In this document: piece after piece, positions 10,871 through 19,620 of the stretch
How positions within the stretch are numbered: position 1 is the stretch's first letter
Layout of the letters: each line of letters opens with the position of its first letter
Assembly: GCA_009668925.1 (NCBI GenBank)
Contig: SBEK01000057.1
Span: 1-20,246 of the forward strand
From: Deltaproteobacteria bacterium
GTDB taxonomy: Bacteria > Desulfobacterota > Syntrophia > Syntrophales > Smithellaceae
DNA: 20,246 nucleotides
Reading direction: 5' to 3'
The notes under the pieces: model-generated
What the model saw: only the letters and a program-made list of their open reading frames with translations
Database searches by the model: none
Told to the model about the DNA's origin: nothing
Program-made: the position numbers and the translations under genes

Positions 10871-11503
10871 ATGAACAAGGGAATCATTGGAAAAAAATTA
10901 GGGATGACGCAGGTATTTGCCGAGGATGGAGCCGCAGTCGGCGTTACAGCCATTGAAGTTGAACCGTCCATTGTCGTCCAGGTGAAGACAAAGGAAAAGG
11001 ATGGCTATGATGCCATTCAGATCGGGTACGGCCGTGTCAAGCAGAAGAACGTGACGAAACCGCTGCAGGGTCATTTTAATAAAGCAAACAAAGGATTTTT
11101 CCGCATCCTGAAGGAATTTCCGGGCGAAGCCGGTACCTACGAAGCCGGACAGGAAATTGCATCTGATATTTTTCAGGCGGGTGACTACGTTGATGTGGTC
11201 GGAACATCGAAGGGTAAAGGTTTTCAGGGAGTGGTGAAAAGACATGGTTTTGGCGGCGGCCGGGCAACACACGGTTCCATGTTCCACAGAGCTCCGGGGT
11301 CCATTGGCGCCAGCGCTGATCCGGCCCGCGTGTTCAAAGGAACGAAAATGGGCGGTCATATGGGAGATGTTCGGAAAACCGTTCAGAATCTTCAGATCTG
11401 GCAAGTGCGTCCTGATCGAAATTTATTACTGTTAAAAGGTTCCATTCCGGGCGGCAAAAATGGCTATGTCATCATTAAGCAGGCCCGGAAAAAAATTGCG
11501 TAA
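10871..11503 (+). CDS. rplC: 50S ribosomal protein L3
   Basis: L3 is an early-assembly 50S protein whose long extension reaches toward the peptidyl transferase centre. Three tandem ATG codons occur at 10865, 10868 and 10871. I chose the third because the family normally begins [14 protein letters not shown] (210 residues); the first would add two methionines. There is no clear ribosome binding site, only TTGGA nearby, which is unusual for this cluster. The [11 protein letters not shown] and [13 protein letters not shown] segments are typical. The position of E. coli Q150, methylated there by PrmB, is Ala in GSIGASADP, so that modification is not expected. rplD follows after 18 bases. Confidence 0.97.
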   Translation: MNKGIIGKKLGMTQVFAEDGAAVGVTAIEVEPSIVVQVKTKEKDGYDAIQIGYGRVKQKNVTKPLQGHFNKANKGFFRILKEFPGEAGTYEAGQEIASDIFQAGDYVDVVGTSKGKGFQGVVKRHGFGGGRATHGSMFHRAPGSIGASADPARVFKGTKMGGHMGDVRKTVQNLQIWQVRPDRNLLLLKGSIPGGKNGYVIIKQARKKIA

Positions 11504-11521
11504 AGCAGTGGAGTTATAGAC

Positions 11522-12145
11522 ATGGCAGTAGCAGATGTTTTTGATATTGAAAAGAAGAAGGTTGCCGAGGTTGAGTTGAACGATGCCGTATTCGGCGCGG
11601 AGATCAACGAAGCAACGATCCACGACGTGGTCAAGATGCAGCTGGCGTCGCGCCGCTCGGGAACATCGGCAACCAAGGGAAGAAACGATGTCAGCGGCGG
11701 CGGGAAGAAACCCTGGCGTCAAAAGGGAACCGGCCGCGCCCGCGCCGGAACTTCGCGATCACCCATCTGGAGAGGCGGCGGCATTGTGTTCGGGCCTCAG
11801 CCGCGGGATTACTCATACAGCGTTCCGAAAAAAGTGCGGAAGAAGGCGCTGATCTCCGTCCTCAGTATGAAAGTGAAAGAAGAGAAGATGACGGTTCTGA
11901 GGAATTTCCCGATGGAAACAATCAGCACGAAAGCTTTTCAGAAAGTGGTGGACCTCTTCGGCCTCAAGAAAACGCTTTTCGTTATCGATCAGGACGACGC
12001 TGTTCTGATGAAATCATCGAGAAACTTGAAAAATGTTAAAATGATTCGGTCGGAGGGCATCAATGTTTATGATATTTTGAATTATGAACATCTGGTCCTT
12101 CTTGAACCCTCTATAAAAAAGATTGAGGGGGCATTGCTGGCATAA
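11522..12145 (+). CDS. rplD: 50S ribosomal protein L4
   Basis: L4 binds 23S rRNA early in assembly and sends a loop into the nascent-peptide exit tunnel. The 207-residue product has the basic extended loop at about 43-97, including [16 protein letters not shown] and [13 protein letters not shown]. In E. coli, L4 also represses its own S10 operon through the rpsJ leader; no such leader fits before rpsJ here. TGGAG at 11509-11513 precedes the start. The stop codon TAA overlaps the start of rplW by one base, which indicates translational coupling. Confidence 0.98.
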   Translation: MAVADVFDIEKKKVAEVELNDAVFGAEINEATIHDVVKMQLASRRSGTSATKGRNDVSGGGKKPWRQKGTGRARAGTSRSPIWRGGGIVFGPQPRDYSYSVPKKVRKKALISVLSMKVKEEKMTVLRNFPMETISTKAFQKVVDLFGLKKTLFVIDQDDAVLMKSSRNLKNVKMIRSEGINVYDILNYEHLVLLEPSIKKIEGALLA

Positions 12146-12432
12146 TGGAACTGCATCAGATTATTAGACGAATATTAATTACCGAAAAGAGCAACATCGA
12201 CCGCGAAGCGGGCAATAAATACTATTTTGAAGTCGATCGCAAGGCCAATAAAGTCGAAATAAGGCAGGCGGTTGAAAAATTATTTAAGGTAAAAGTTACG
12301 GATGTCCATGTCTTTCACGTTCTGGGCAAGAAAAAGAGAGTGGGCAGGGTCATGGGGCAGAAGAGTTCCTGGAAAAAGGCGATTGTGACTTTGGCTGAAG
12401 GCAGCCGTATCGAAGTCGCCGAAGGCGTATAG
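12145..12432 (+). CDS. rplW: 50S ribosomal protein L23
   Basis: L23 lies at the tunnel exit and is the docking site for trigger factor and the signal recognition particle. The 95-residue protein has the expected [10 protein letters not shown] start, the [19 protein letters not shown] core and the GRKSxWKKAIV-like end ([13 protein letters not shown]). Its ATG overlaps the rplD stop by one base. A GAGGGGG run at 12125-12131 inside rplD can serve as the ribosome binding site. Confidence 0.97.
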   Translation: MELHQIIRRILITEKSNIDREAGNKYYFEVDRKANKVEIRQAVEKLFKVKVTDVHVFHVLGKKKRVGRVMGQKSSWKKAIVTLAEGSRIEVAEGV

Positions 12433-12453
12433 AACACTTAAGGATTAAACGAC

Positions 12454-13275
12454 ATGGGCATTATCAAGTATAAACCGACATCCCCCGGCAGGCGATTTCA
12501 GAGCGTTTCTGATTTTGCAGAAATCACGTCCGATGAACCGGTAAAAAGCCTTTTGAAGCCGATCAAAAGAACGGGCGGCCGTAACAGTTACGGCAGGATT
12601 ACGGCGCGTTACATCGGCGGCGGCCACAAACGCAAATACCGGATGATTGATTTCTGTCGCAATAAGACGGATATTCCGGCGAAAGTAGCGACGATAGAAT
12701 ACGATCCGAACCGGTCGGCGAGAATCGCCTTGCTCAATTATCGCGATGGCGAGAAAAGATATATTGTAGCGCCGGCGCAGATCAATGTCGGCGATGTTCT
12801 GGTGAGTGGTCCCAAGGCGGACATCAAACCGGGCAACGCCATTCCTCTCAAATACATCCCGTTGGGTTCCTTAATTCATAATGTGGAGCTTAAAGTGGGC
12901 CGCGGGGCGCAACTGATTCGTTCTGCGGGAACGTACGGCCAGCTGATGGCTAAGGAAGGAACGTATGCGCAGGTGAGACTTCCTTCCGGTGAAGTGCGCA
13001 AGGTATTCATCGAATGCATGGCGACGGTCGGTCAGGTCGGCAATAATGAACATGAAAATATCAGCATCGGCAAAGCCGGACGCACCCGTTGGCTGGGGAA
13101 AAGTCCTCATGTCCGCGGCGTTGTCATGAACCCGGTGGATCATCCCATGGGCGGCGGCGAAGGGAAGTCATCCGGCGGCCGTCATCCGTGTACGCCTTGG
13201 GGTGTTCCGACAAAGGGTCACAAGACAAGAAAGAACAAGAGAACCGATAAATATATCGTTAAGAGAAGAGGTTAA
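12454..13275 (+). CDS. rplB: 50S ribosomal protein L2
   Basis: L2 is a large, conserved 50S protein needed for subunit association and peptidyl transferase activity. The 273-residue length equals that of E. coli. The conserved [22 protein letters not shown] and RSAGTYGQL segments are present. Near the C-terminus the motif reads [12 protein letters not shown]. The functionally important histidine (E. coli H229 without the initiator Met) is kept at residue 230, but the second histidine of the usual HPHGGGEG is Met at 232. The basic tail [18 protein letters not shown] is intact. AAGGA at 12440-12444 precedes the start. Confidence 0.98.
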   Translation: MGIIKYKPTSPGRRFQSVSDFAEITSDEPVKSLLKPIKRTGGRNSYGRITARYIGGGHKRKYRMIDFCRNKTDIPAKVATIEYDPNRSARIALLNYRDGEKRYIVAPAQINVGDVLVSGPKADIKPGNAIPLKYIPLGSLIHNVELKVGRGAQLIRSAGTYGQLMAKEGTYAQVRLPSGEVRKVFIECMATVGQVGNNEHENISIGKAGRTRWLGKSPHVRGVVMNPVDHPMGGGEGKSSGGRHPCTPWGVPTKGHKTRKNKRTDKYIVKRRG

Positions 13276-13281
13276 GATAAC

Positions 13282-13563
13282 GTGGCACGTTCGATCAAAA
13301 AAGGTCCTTACATTGAAGAGAGTTTGCTGGCCAAGGTGCGGAAAATGGAAGCCGAAAGCAGCAAGAACGTAATTAAGACTTGGTCGCGGCGTTCAACCAT
13401 CACACCTGAGTTAATCGGTTACACATTTGCCGTCCATAACGGAAAAAAATTCATCCCGGTTTATGTAACCGAGAATATGGTCGGTCATAAAATGGGCGAG
13501 TTCGCGCCGACGAGGACTTTTTATTCTCATTCCGGCGACCGGAAAACAAAGGTTAAGAAGTAA
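13282..13563 (+). CDS. rpsS: 30S ribosomal protein S19
   Basis: S19 is a 30S head protein that forms a complex with S13 and contributes to subunit bridges. The 93-residue protein is typical: [15 protein letters not shown] at the start, the [13 protein letters not shown] segment and the [14 protein letters not shown] motif. The start is GTG at 13282, six bases after the rplB stop. GAAGAGGT at 13265-13272, inside the end of rplB, acts as the ribosome binding site. Confidence 0.97.
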   Translation: MARSIKKGPYIEESLLAKVRKMEAESSKNVIKTWSRRSTITPELIGYTFAVHNGKKFIPVYVTENMVGHKMGEFAPTRTFYSHSGDRKTKVKK

Positions 13564-13603
13564 TCATTTCCGCGCAATCGGACAGGTTTGGAGTTGAAAA
13601 GAT

Positions 13604-13936
13604 ATGGAAGCAAAGGCAGTTGCAAAATATATTCGGATGTCGCCGCAGAAAGTCCGGTTGGTTGTTGACTTGGTTCGTGGGAAAAGAGTGCAGGAAGCCA
13701 GCAATATCCTGCGCTATACCAGGAAGTATTCAGCCGGAATTGTCGCGAAGGTGCTGAAATCGGCGGTCGCGAATGCGGCCCAGAATCCCAATATTGATGA
13801 AAACACGCTTTACGTCAAAGAGATATTTGTGGACCAGGGGCCGGCTTTGAAGCGCTGGCGCGCCAGAGCCCAGGGGAGAGCGGCGGGAATTAGAAAAAGA
13901 ACGTCTCATATCACCGTTGTCGTGGATGAAAAGTAA
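13604..13936 (+). CDS. rplV: 50S ribosomal protein L22
   Basis: L22 contacts all domains of 23S rRNA, and its long beta-hairpin lines the exit tunnel near the macrolide site. The 110-residue sequence has the family's [19 protein letters not shown] segment. The hairpin region ([27 protein letters not shown]) carries no obvious change. GGAG at 13590-13593 precedes the ATG. Its stop codon TAA forms the first part of the AAGGAGG ribosome binding site of rpsC, so the two are tightly coupled. Confidence 0.97.
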   Translation: MEAKAVAKYIRMSPQKVRLVVDLVRGKRVQEASNILRYTRKYSAGIVAKVLKSAVANAAQNPNIDENTLYVKEIFVDQGPALKRWRARAQGRAAGIRKRTSHITVVVDEK

Positions 13937-13948
13937 GGAGGAACGATA

Positions 13949-14596
13949 TTGGGTCAGAAGGTTAACCCGGTAGGATTACGATTAGGCTACATCAAAAAGT
14001 GGCAGTCTGTATGGTTTGCCGAAAAGAATTACAGTGGGATGCTGCTGGAAGACTTAAAGGTCCGCAAGTACCTTAAGAAAAAACTGTACCATGCCGGTAT
14101 CTCCCATATCGAAATTGAACGGGCGGCCAACAAAGCCAAGGTGAATATTTATGCGGCGCGGCCGGGCGTCATTATCGGTAAAAAAGGATCGGAAATAGAA
14201 AAGCTGAAAGCGGAAATTGAAAAATTTTCTCAGGCTGAAATCATCATCAATATTTTAGAGGTCCGCAAACCGGAAACAGATGCCCAACTGGTGGCCGAAA
14301 ATGTCGCTATGCAATTGGAAAGACGTGTCGCGTTTCGACGGGCGATGAAGAAGTGCGTCGGTTATGCGCTGAAATTCGGAGCCAAAGGCATTAAGATCAC
14401 GTGTTCCGGGCGCTTGGGCGGCGCCGAAATGTCCCGCTCGGAGTGGTACCGGGAAGGAAGAGTTCCTCTGCATACCCTGAGGGCCGACATCGATTACGGA
14501 TTCATCGAAGCGCATACGGCGTACGGTTTAATCGGCGTAAAAGTTTTGATTTTCCACGGAGAAGTTTTGCCCACGAAGAATGAAAAACAGTCATAG
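13949..14596 (+). CDS. rpsC: 30S ribosomal protein S3
   Basis: S3 binds the 30S head at the mRNA entry channel and shares in the ribosome's helicase activity with S4 and S5. The 215-residue protein has the N-terminal [19 protein letters not shown] signature and a KH RNA-binding domain whose GKKG loop is at residues 77-80. The C-terminal [29 protein letters not shown] block is complete. The start is TTG at 13949, seven bases after a perfect AAGGAGG (13935-13941) that includes the rplV stop. No ATG or GTG alternative fits the conserved N-terminus. Confidence 0.97.
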   Translation: MGQKVNPVGLRLGYIKKWQSVWFAEKNYSGMLLEDLKVRKYLKKKLYHAGISHIEIERAANKAKVNIYAARPGVIIGKKGSEIEKLKAEIEKFSQAEIIINILEVRKPETDAQLVAENVAMQLERRVAFRRAMKKCVGYALKFGAKGIKITCSGRLGGAEMSRSEWYREGRVPLHTLRADIDYGFIEAHTAYGLIGVKVLIFHGEVLPTKNEKQS

Positions 14597-14650
14597 TTCC
14601 GGAGGATTTCTTAGGGGTCCGGCTGTGAAGATAAACGGGAGTTTTGAATT

Positions 14651-15073
14651 ATGTTAATGCCAAAACGGGTAAAATATAGAAAATTGCAGAAAGGCCGCAT
14701 GGGAGGAAAAGCGACCAGAGGCGGTACGATCGCCTTCGGGGATTATGGCTTGCAGGCGGCTGAATGCGGATGGGTTTCGGCCCGCCAGATCGAAGCGGCC
14801 CGCGTTGCAATGACGCGTTATGTAAAGCGCGGCGGCAAAATATGGATTCGCGTATTTCCGCACAAATCCATCACCAAGAAGCCCGCTGAAACCCGGATGG
14901 GAAAAGGCAAGGGAGCGCCGGAAGGATGGGTAGCCGTTGTTAAGCCCGGTTCAGTCCTCTACGAAATGGAAGGGGTAACCAAAGAGGTGGCTAAAGAAGC
15001 ATTTCGTTTGGCATCGCATAAATTGGCAATTTCGACAAAGTTTTTATCAAGGGAGATATCTGATGAAAATTAG
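14651..15073 (+). CDS. rplP: 50S ribosomal protein L16
   Basis: L16 sits near the A- and P-site tRNA elbows and is needed for late 50S maturation. The 140-residue product begins [11 protein letters not shown], the family's usual start, so ATG 14651 is preferred over the second ATG at 14657. The [27 protein letters not shown] core and the RMGKGKG loop are intact. A GGGAG at 14638-14642 precedes it. The 54-base gap after rpsC is relatively long and contains a second, orphan GGAGG. The 3' end overlaps rpmC by 11 bases. Confidence 0.97.
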   Translation: MLMPKRVKYRKLQKGRMGGKATRGGTIAFGDYGLQAAECGWVSARQIEAARVAMTRYVKRGGKIWIRVFPHKSITKKPAETRMGKGKGAPEGWVAVVKPGSVLYEMEGVTKEVAKEAFRLASHKLAISTKFLSREISDEN

Positions 15074-15257
15074 TGAAATCAGAGGTCTCGGAATCAACGA
15101 GCTTCAAATCAAAAGTAAGGAATTGGTGGAAGAGTTGTTTCGGTTGAAGATTCGGCATGCATCGGGTCAACTCGAATCAACCGCGACGCTGGGGCGGCTG
15201 CGCAAGGAAATTGCCCGTATCGCAACGGTGCTGAAGGAAAAGGAGGCCGCGGGTTAA
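15063..15257 (+). CDS. rpmC: 50S ribosomal protein L29
   Basis: L29 is a small two-helix protein beside L23 at the tunnel exit, where it helps form the docking site for trigger factor and the signal recognition particle. The 64-residue sequence has the typical [19 protein letters not shown] helix and the second helix [15 protein letters not shown]. The ATG lies within the last codons of rplP (an 11-base overlap), with GGGAG at 15051-15055 inside rplP. It ends one base before rpsQ. Confidence 0.96.
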   Translation: MKISEIRGLGINELQIKSKELVEELFRLKIRHASGQLESTATLGRLRKEIARIATVLKEKEAAG

Positions 15258-15258
15258 T

Positions 15259-15516
15259 ATGGCTGAAAAAAGCAACAAGCGCACGATTAAGGGCGTAGTC
15301 GTCAGTGATAAAATGGATAAGACCATCGTGGTGAAGGCTGAAAGATTGGTCAAACATTCTGTATTTCATAAATATGTTCGCAGACATGTTAAATACAAAG
15401 CTCACGATGAGCAGAATCAGTGCAAAATGGGCGATACCGTATTGATCATTGAGGCGCGGCCGATGAGCAAAGACAAACGCTGGCGGATGCTGGAAATTCT
15501 GGAGAAGGCGAAATAG
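15259..15516 (+). CDS. rpsQ: 30S ribosomal protein S17
   Basis: S17 is an early-binding OB-fold protein of the 30S body. The 85-residue protein contains the diagnostic [22 protein letters not shown] and the [15 protein letters not shown] end. The start ATG is one base after the rpmC stop, and AAAGGAGG at 15239-15246 lies inside rpmC. It is the last gene of the S10 block; rplN, first of the spc block, follows after 46 bases. Confidence 0.97.
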   Translation: MAEKSNKRTIKGVVVSDKMDKTIVVKAERLVKHSVFHKYVRRHVKYKAHDEQNQCKMGDTVLIIEARPMSKDKRWRMLEILEKAK

Positions 15517-15519
15517 AAA

Positions 15520-15546
15520 CTTGTCTTTTATGACAAGAAGCTTGTT
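15520..15546 (+). promoter_or_regulatory. two mutually exclusive small hairpins before rplN
   Basis: CTTGTC (15520-15525) pairs with GACAAG (15532-15537). The same middle arm can instead pair with CTTGT (15541-15545) with a 3-base loop. Only one can form at a time. Neither hides the TGGAG at 15551-15555, and there is no terminator-like T-run. The stems are short, so chance is a real possibility. Confidence 0.2.
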
Positions 15547-15562
15547 TAAGTGGAGTTTATTT

Positions 15563-15931
15563 ATGATTCAGATGCAGACAATTCTCAATGTTGCCGATAA
15601 TTCAGGCGCCAAGCGAGTTGCGTGTATTAAGGTGCTTGGCGGATCGAAGCGGCGTTATGCCTCCCTGGGTGATGTCATCGTCGTGGCCGTGAAAGAGGCG
15701 ATACCGAATTCCAAGGTGAAAAAAGGTGACGTGATGAAAGCGGTTATCGTCCGTACCGTAAAGGAAGTGAAGCGGCCGGACGGATCTTATCTTAAGTTTG
15801 ATGACAACTCCGCCGTTCTCATCAGCAATCAGATGGAACCGGTCGGGACGCGAATATTTGGACCCGTTGCCCGCGAACTGAGAGCAAAGCAGTTTATGAA
15901 GATTATATCGCTGGCTCCAGAGGTGTTGTAA
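15563..15931 (+). CDS. rplN: 50S ribosomal protein L14
   Basis: L14 lies at the subunit interface, forms bridges with 16S rRNA and binds the silencing factor RsfS. The frame is open further upstream, but the family begins [16 protein letters not shown], so the start is ATG 15563, with TGGAG at 15551-15555. That gives the standard 122 residues. The conserved [22 protein letters not shown] and [13 protein letters not shown] segments are present. It opens the spc block. Confidence 0.97.
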   Translation: MIQMQTILNVADNSGAKRVACIKVLGGSKRRYASLGDVIVVAVKEAIPNSKVKKGDVMKAVIVRTVKEVKRPDGSYLKFDDNSAVLISNQMEPVGTRIFGPVARELRAKQFMKIISLAPEVL

Positions 15932-15954
15932 GCCTGTTTTTGAAGAGGGGAAAA

Positions 15955-16278
15955 ATGAGTTTAGGCAGATTGAAAAAGGGAGATATGGTAAAAGTTCTGG
16001 CCGGCAAGGATAAAGGAAAAACCGGCAAGATTCTGAAAGCCATACCCGAGAAGAACAAAGTGGTCGTCGAAAAGATCAATGTGATCAAGAAGCATAAACG
16101 GCCTGATCAAAAGAGCAAAGGCGGTGTCGTGGAAAAAGAGGCGGCGATGAATGTATCCAAGGTCGGCATTATTTGCGGCAAGTGCAAAGAAGCGACCCGG
16201 ATCAGGAATCGTGTTCTCGAAGACGGCAAGAAGATTCGTATCTGCAGCAAGTGCAATGACGTTATCGATGTGGGTTAA
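15955..16278 (+). CDS. rplX: 50S ribosomal protein L24, zinc-ribbon form
   Basis: L24 is an assembly initiator of the 50S subunit, bound near the tunnel exit. The frame is open from TTG 15940, but AGAGGGG (15944-15950) lies just before ATG 15955, which gives the normal [21 protein letters not shown]-terminus and 107 residues. This start region is the KOW motif. The C-terminal part holds a four-cysteine ribbon, CGKC (C74, C77) and CSKC (C97, C100), a pattern that suggests zinc binding and is absent from the E. coli protein. rplE starts six bases after it. Confidence 0.96.
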   Translation: MSLGRLKKGDMVKVLAGKDKGKTGKILKAIPEKNKVVVEKINVIKKHKRPDQKSKGGVVEKEAAMNVSKVGIICGKCKEATRIRNRVLEDGKKIRICSKCNDVIDVG

Positions 16279-16284
16279 GAAAAA

Positions 16285-16824
16285 ATGGCAAGATTGAGAG
16301 ATTATTATTTAAAGACGGTAGTGCCGGCTCTGGTCAAGGAATTTGATTACAAGAATCCCATGCAAGTACCCAAGATGGAGAAGATCGTCGTCAATATGGG
16401 TTTAGGCGAGGCCATTTCGAATGTCAAAATCATTGACGGCGCCGTGCAGGAAATGGCGATGATTACGGGGCAGAAGCCGGTGATCACCAAAGCCAAAAAA
16501 TCCATTGCAACTTTCAAACTTCGCCAGGGCATGCCGATCGGTTGCTCGGTGACGCTGAGAAAAGAAGTCATGTATGAGTTTTTCGATCGTCTTGTGAATG
16601 TGGCGCTGCCAAAAGTTCGGGACTTCCGGGGGATATCGACGACGGCTTTTGACGGCAGGGGAAATTATTCCATCGGTCTGCACGAGCAGATTATTTTCCC
16701 GGAAATCGAATACGACAAAATTGAAAAGATCAAGGGGATGAATATCACGATTGTGACGACGGCGCGGACGGATGAAGAAGCGCGCATGTTGCTCAAGCTG
16801 ATGGGCGTGCCTTTCAAGAATTAA
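16285..16824 (+). CDS. rplE: 50S ribosomal protein L5
   Basis: L5 belongs to the 5S RNP with L18 and 5S rRNA, and contacts P-site tRNA. The 179-residue sequence has [20 protein letters not shown], the [26 protein letters not shown] block and the [21 protein letters not shown] end. The ATG follows the rplX stop by six bases with no clear ribosome binding site, so re-initiation after rplX is likely. In E. coli the rplE start region is where S8 represses the spc operon; I could not identify such a structure here by eye. Confidence 0.97.
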   Translation: MARLRDYYLKTVVPALVKEFDYKNPMQVPKMEKIVVNMGLGEAISNVKIIDGAVQEMAMITGQKPVITKAKKSIATFKLRQGMPIGCSVTLRKEVMYEFFDRLVNVALPKVRDFRGISTTAFDGRGNYSIGLHEQIIFPEIEYDKIEKIKGMNITIVTTARTDEEARMLLKLMGVPFKN

Positions 16825-16849
16825 CGAGTAAGCACCGGAGGAAATTCGC

Positions 16850-17035
16850 GTGGCAAAAAAGTCATTGATCGCAAAAGCAAGCAGGAAACCAAAATATTCG
16901 GTCCGGGAGTACAACCGTTGTCAGATTTGCGGCAGGCCCCGGGCGTATTATAGAAAATTTGAAATGTGCAGAATTTGTTTAAGGAAGCTGTCCCTTCAGG
17001 GCGAGCTTCCCGGCGTTATAAAATCAAGTTGGTAA
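16850..17035 (+). CDS. rpsN: 30S ribosomal protein S14, type Z (zinc)
   Basis: S14 stabilises the 30S head. This is the short zinc-binding form (61 residues, also called rpsZ), with C24, C27, C40 and C43 in CQICG and CRIC, followed by [18 protein letters not shown]. The long, cysteine-free form of about 100 residues found in E. coli is not here. The start is GTG at 16850, with CGGAGGA at 16836-16842 as the ribosome binding site. It sits in its usual place between rplE and rpsH. Confidence 0.97.
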   Translation: MAKKSLIAKASRKPKYSVREYNRCQICGRPRAYYRKFEMCRICLRKLSLQGELPGVIKSSW

Positions 17036-17057
17036 TTATAGCTTAAGGAGAAAAAGC

Positions 17058-17459
17058 ATGGGGATGACGGATCCTATTGCCGATATGCTGACCAGAATTC
17101 GAAACGGAAATAAAGCTCGTTTCAAGAGTGTTAATGTAGCCATGTCGCAAATGAACATGAATATCGCCAAAGTCTTGAAAACGACAGGGTATATCAACAA
17201 TTATGATGCAACGAAGGATGAGAAGGACCGTCCGATGCTGAAGATCACTCTGAAATATCCGGATGCAAAACATACGGTGATCACCGACATCAAAAGAGTC
17301 AGCAAGCCCGGTCGCCGGATCTATGTCCCGGCGGATAAAATTCCCAAGGTCCTGAACGGTTTTGGCGTTTCGATTCTCTCAACGTCCCGCGGCGTCATCA
17401 CGGATCAGGAAGCCAGAGAGTCCAATGTCGGCGGTGAAATTCTTTGCAAGGTTTGGTAG
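17058..17459 (+). CDS. rpsH: 30S ribosomal protein S8
   Basis: S8 binds the central domain of 16S rRNA early in assembly and, in E. coli, represses its own operon. The 133-residue protein begins MGMTDPIADMLTRIRN, and its C-terminal half has the family's RVSKPGRRIYV, LNGFGVSILSTSRGVITD and GGEILCKVW. Start ATG 17058 is preferred over the ATG at 17064 because AAGGAG (17045-17050) is seven bases upstream. Confidence 0.98.
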   Translation: MGMTDPIADMLTRIRNGNKARFKSVNVAMSQMNMNIAKVLKTTGYINNYDATKDEKDRPMLKITLKYPDAKHTVITDIKRVSKPGRRIYVPADKIPKVLNGFGVSILSTSRGVITDQEARESNVGGEILCKVW

Positions 17460-17492
17460 TTCAATATAGATTTTAGACGGGAGTCCTTGTTC

Positions 17493-18035
17493 ATGTCGAG
17501 AATAGGTAAAAAACCGATCACTTTTCCCAAGACTGTGAAAATCAGCCAAAGTGGCGGGATTGTTAAAGTGGAAGGCCCAAAGGGCGCGTTATCTTCGAAA
17601 TTACCGGATGGCATTACGATGGTTGTCTCCGATAATCAATTGTCCATTGAACGGCAATCAGAAGATCGTCTTGTCCGTTCATATCACGGCCTGGCGAGAA
17701 CACTGATCAATAATATGGTGACCGGGGTCAGCACCGGCTTTGAAAAGGGACTGGAAATATCGGGCGTCGGTTATCGCGCTGAGATTGCGGGATCAACCCT
17801 GAAGCTTGTTTTAGGATACTCCAGCCCCGTGGAATACAGCATTCCCAAAGGAATTGACGTAAAAGTGGATAAGCAGGTCAATCTGGTGGTTTCCGGGATT
17901 AACAAGGAACTGGTGGGCCGGGTGGCCTCGGAAATCCGTTCGTTGAAAAAGCCTGAGCCTTACAAAGGAAAAGGCATCAAATACGCGGGCGAGTATATTC
18001 GTCGCAAAGCCGGTAAAGCGGCGGGCGCTAAATAA
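17493..18035 (+). CDS. rplF: 50S ribosomal protein L6
   Basis: L6 is located near the sarcin-ricin loop and factor-binding site of the 50S subunit. The frame is open from TTG 17487, but the family starts MSRIGKKPI, so ATG 17493 is chosen, with CGGGAG at 17478-17483 nine bases upstream. The product has 180 residues and two similar alpha-beta halves. The conserved signature PEPYKGKGIKYAGEYIRRKAGK is at the C-terminus. Confidence 0.97.
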   Translation: MSRIGKKPITFPKTVKISQSGGIVKVEGPKGALSSKLPDGITMVVSDNQLSIERQSEDRLVRSYHGLARTLINNMVTGVSTGFEKGLEISGVGYRAEIAGSTLKLVLGYSSPVEYSIPKGIDVKVDKQVNLVVSGINKELVGRVASEIRSLKKPEPYKGKGIKYAGEYIRRKAGKAAGAK

Positions 18036-18071
18036 GAATTCATTACATATAGGCTAAAAAGAGGTGGAACA

Positions 18072-18437
18072 TTGGCTTCCAAGAAAACACTAAAAATCAG
18101 AGATAAGAGAGAAAAAAGAGTCAGAGGAAAGCTTACGGGAACATCAGAGCGGCCTCGCCTTTCTGTTTTCCGTACGGATAAGCACATCTACGCACAGGTC
18201 ATCAACGATGCGCAGGGGACCACCATTGCCACGGCGTCCACTCTGAGCAAAGAATTGGCCGGCAAACTCAAGGGCATTAAGAAAGTGGATGTGGCCAAGG
18301 AAGTGGGCAAGCTGATCGCAGCGCGTTTGCAGGCTCTGGGTGTGGAAAAAGTCGTTTTTGATAGAGGAAGATTTCTTTATCACGGCCGCGTGAAAGCCCT
18401 CGCCGATGCAGCGCGGGAAACTGGTCTTAAATTTTAA
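18072..18437 (+). CDS. rplR: 50S ribosomal protein L18
   Basis: L18 binds 5S rRNA with L5 and attaches it to the 50S subunit. The 121-residue product has the basic N-terminus, [20 protein letters not shown], and the C-terminal [26 protein letters not shown]. The start is TTG at 18072, just after GAGGTGG (18061-18067), and no ATG or GTG lies near. The spacing to rpsE is 22 bases. Confidence 0.96.
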   Translation: MASKKTLKIRDKREKRVRGKLTGTSERPRLSVFRTDKHIYAQVINDAQGTTIATASTLSKELAGKLKGIKKVDVAKEVGKLIAARLQALGVEKVVFDRGRFLYHGRVKALADAARETGLKF

Positions 18438-18459
18438 CCCGAATTAGTGAATAGAACTC

Positions 18460-18957
18460 ATGATAAGAGAAGAATCGTTGGAAAAAAAGGAAATGAAAGA
18501 TGTAGAGCTCCTCGACCGGGTGATTGCCATTAATCGTACGGCTAAGGTCGTTAAGGGAGGAAGGCGGTTTCGTTTCAGTGCGATCGTTGTGGTCGGCGAC
18601 GGCCAGGGGATGATCGGCGCGGGCTTGGGCAAGGCGCACGAAGTACCCGAAGCGATCCGCAAGGGGATGGAAATGGCCAAGAAAAATATGGTGAAAGTTG
18701 CGGTGGCCAACAAAACGATTCCCTATGAAGTTCTGGGAAAGTTCGGTGCGGGTAAAGTCCTTTTAAAACCGGCGTCTGAAGGAACAGGCCTGATCGCCGG
18801 CGGCGCAGTGAGAGCCGTTCTGGAGGTGGCGGGCGTTCATAATATTTTGACGAAATGCTTAGGTTCACACAACCCGCACAACCTGGTCAAGGCGACTGTC
18901 GAAGGGCTTTGTCAGTTGAAGAACCCGGCGGAAATTGCTGCCCAGAGAGGCAAGTAA
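18460..18957 (+). CDS. rpsE: 30S ribosomal protein S5
   Basis: S5 lies at the mRNA entry and contributes to decoding accuracy and helicase activity. The 165-residue protein has a double-stranded-RNA-binding-type N-domain ([30 protein letters not shown]) and a C-domain with [25 protein letters not shown]. The start is uncertain. ATG 18460 has only a weak binding site, while ATG 18493 follows AAGGA by a single base, which is too close. I keep 18460. Confidence 0.96.
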   Translation: MIREESLEKKEMKDVELLDRVIAINRTAKVVKGGRRFRFSAIVVVGDGQGMIGAGLGKAHEVPEAIRKGMEMAKKNMVKVAVANKTIPYEVLGKFGAGKVLLKPASEGTGLIAGGAVRAVLEVAGVHNILTKCLGSHNPHNLVKATVEGLCQLKNPAEIAAQRGK

Positions 18958-18980
18958 AATATAAAGAGGGTGTTGATACA

Positions 18981-19169
18981 GTGGCTAAGATGTTAAAAGT
19001 AAAAATGGTAAAAAGCGTTATCACGCGTCCGGAAAAACAAAGAAAAATTCTGCGTGGTATGGGGCTTAAGAAATTGAATAGCACTGTGACTCTGGTGGAT
19101 ACTCCGGAGATCCGTGGCATGATAAATAAAGTGATCCACCTCGTTTCTGTGGAAGAGTCAAAGGAGTAG
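18981..19169 (+). CDS. rpmD: 50S ribosomal protein L30
   Basis: L30 is a small 50S protein found in many but not all bacteria. The frame is open far upstream inside rpsE, but the family fold begins at about AKMLKVKMVKS. I therefore chose GTG 18981, preceded by AGAGGGTG (18965-18972), which gives 62 residues. ATG 18990 is a shorter alternative. The RPEKQRKILRGMGLKKLNSTV and IRGMINKVIHLV segments are diagnostic. rplO starts three bases after its stop. Confidence 0.95.
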   Translation: MAKMLKVKMVKSVITRPEKQRKILRGMGLKKLNSTVTLVDTPEIRGMINKVIHLVSVEESKE

Positions 19170-19172
19170 GTT

Positions 19173-19619
19173 ATGGATTTGAGTTCTCTCAATGCACCCG
19201 CCGGAGCGACCAAGAAAAGAAAGCGCGTCGGCCGGGGAGATGCGTCCGGTCACGGCGGAACATCCGGTAAAGGTCATAAGGGACAGAAGGCTCGTTCGGG
19301 GGGCTATGTGCGGGATGGTTTTGAAGGCGGCCAAATGCCCATGTCCCGGCGGCTCCCGAAAAGAGGCTTCCGCAATCCTTTTCGCGAAAGCTACGTTGCG
19401 GTGAATATCATGGATTTATGCCGCAAATTTCAAAAGGGCGCCGTCATCGATGAGACGGCAATCTTAGCCAGTGGACTTGTCAAGAAGAAGGCCGACGGAA
19501 TTAAAATCCTGGCCAAAGGCGATATTGATTTTCCAGTAACCGTGAAGGTGGCAAAAATCAGTGTGGCCGCAAAAGCAAAAATCACCGCTGCGGGCGGATC
19601 TATTGAAGAGGTAATCTAA
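19173..19619 (+). CDS. rplO: 50S ribosomal protein L15
   Basis: L15 is a late-assembly 50S protein with a long, glycine- and lysine-rich N-terminal extension that threads into 23S rRNA. The extension is clear here ([23 protein letters not shown]), followed by [15 protein letters not shown] and a globular C-domain. The 148-residue length is normal. AAGGAG at 19161-19166, inside the rpmD end, precedes the ATG. secY starts one base after its stop. Confidence 0.98.
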   Translation: MDLSSLNAPAGATKKRKRVGRGDASGHGGTSGKGHKGQKARSGGYVRDGFEGGQMPMSRRLPKRGFRNPFRESYVAVNIMDLCRKFQKGAVIDETAILASGLVKKKADGIKILAKGDIDFPVTVKVAKISVAAKAKITAAGGSIEEVI

Positions 19620-19620
19620 T

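Noticed and set aside
15521..15562. Upstream extension of rplN by 14 codons
   Set aside because: L14 starts at MIQMQT in the family, and a binding site precedes ATG 15563; the extension covers the intergenic hairpin.
15940..15954. TTG 15940 as rplX start
   Set aside because: The five extra codons would consist of the ribosome binding site of ATG 15955.
18855..18980. Long N-terminal extension of rpmD overlapping rpsE
   Set aside because: The extension does not resemble L30, overlaps S5 coding sequence, and a ribosome binding site plus GTG sits exactly at the family start.
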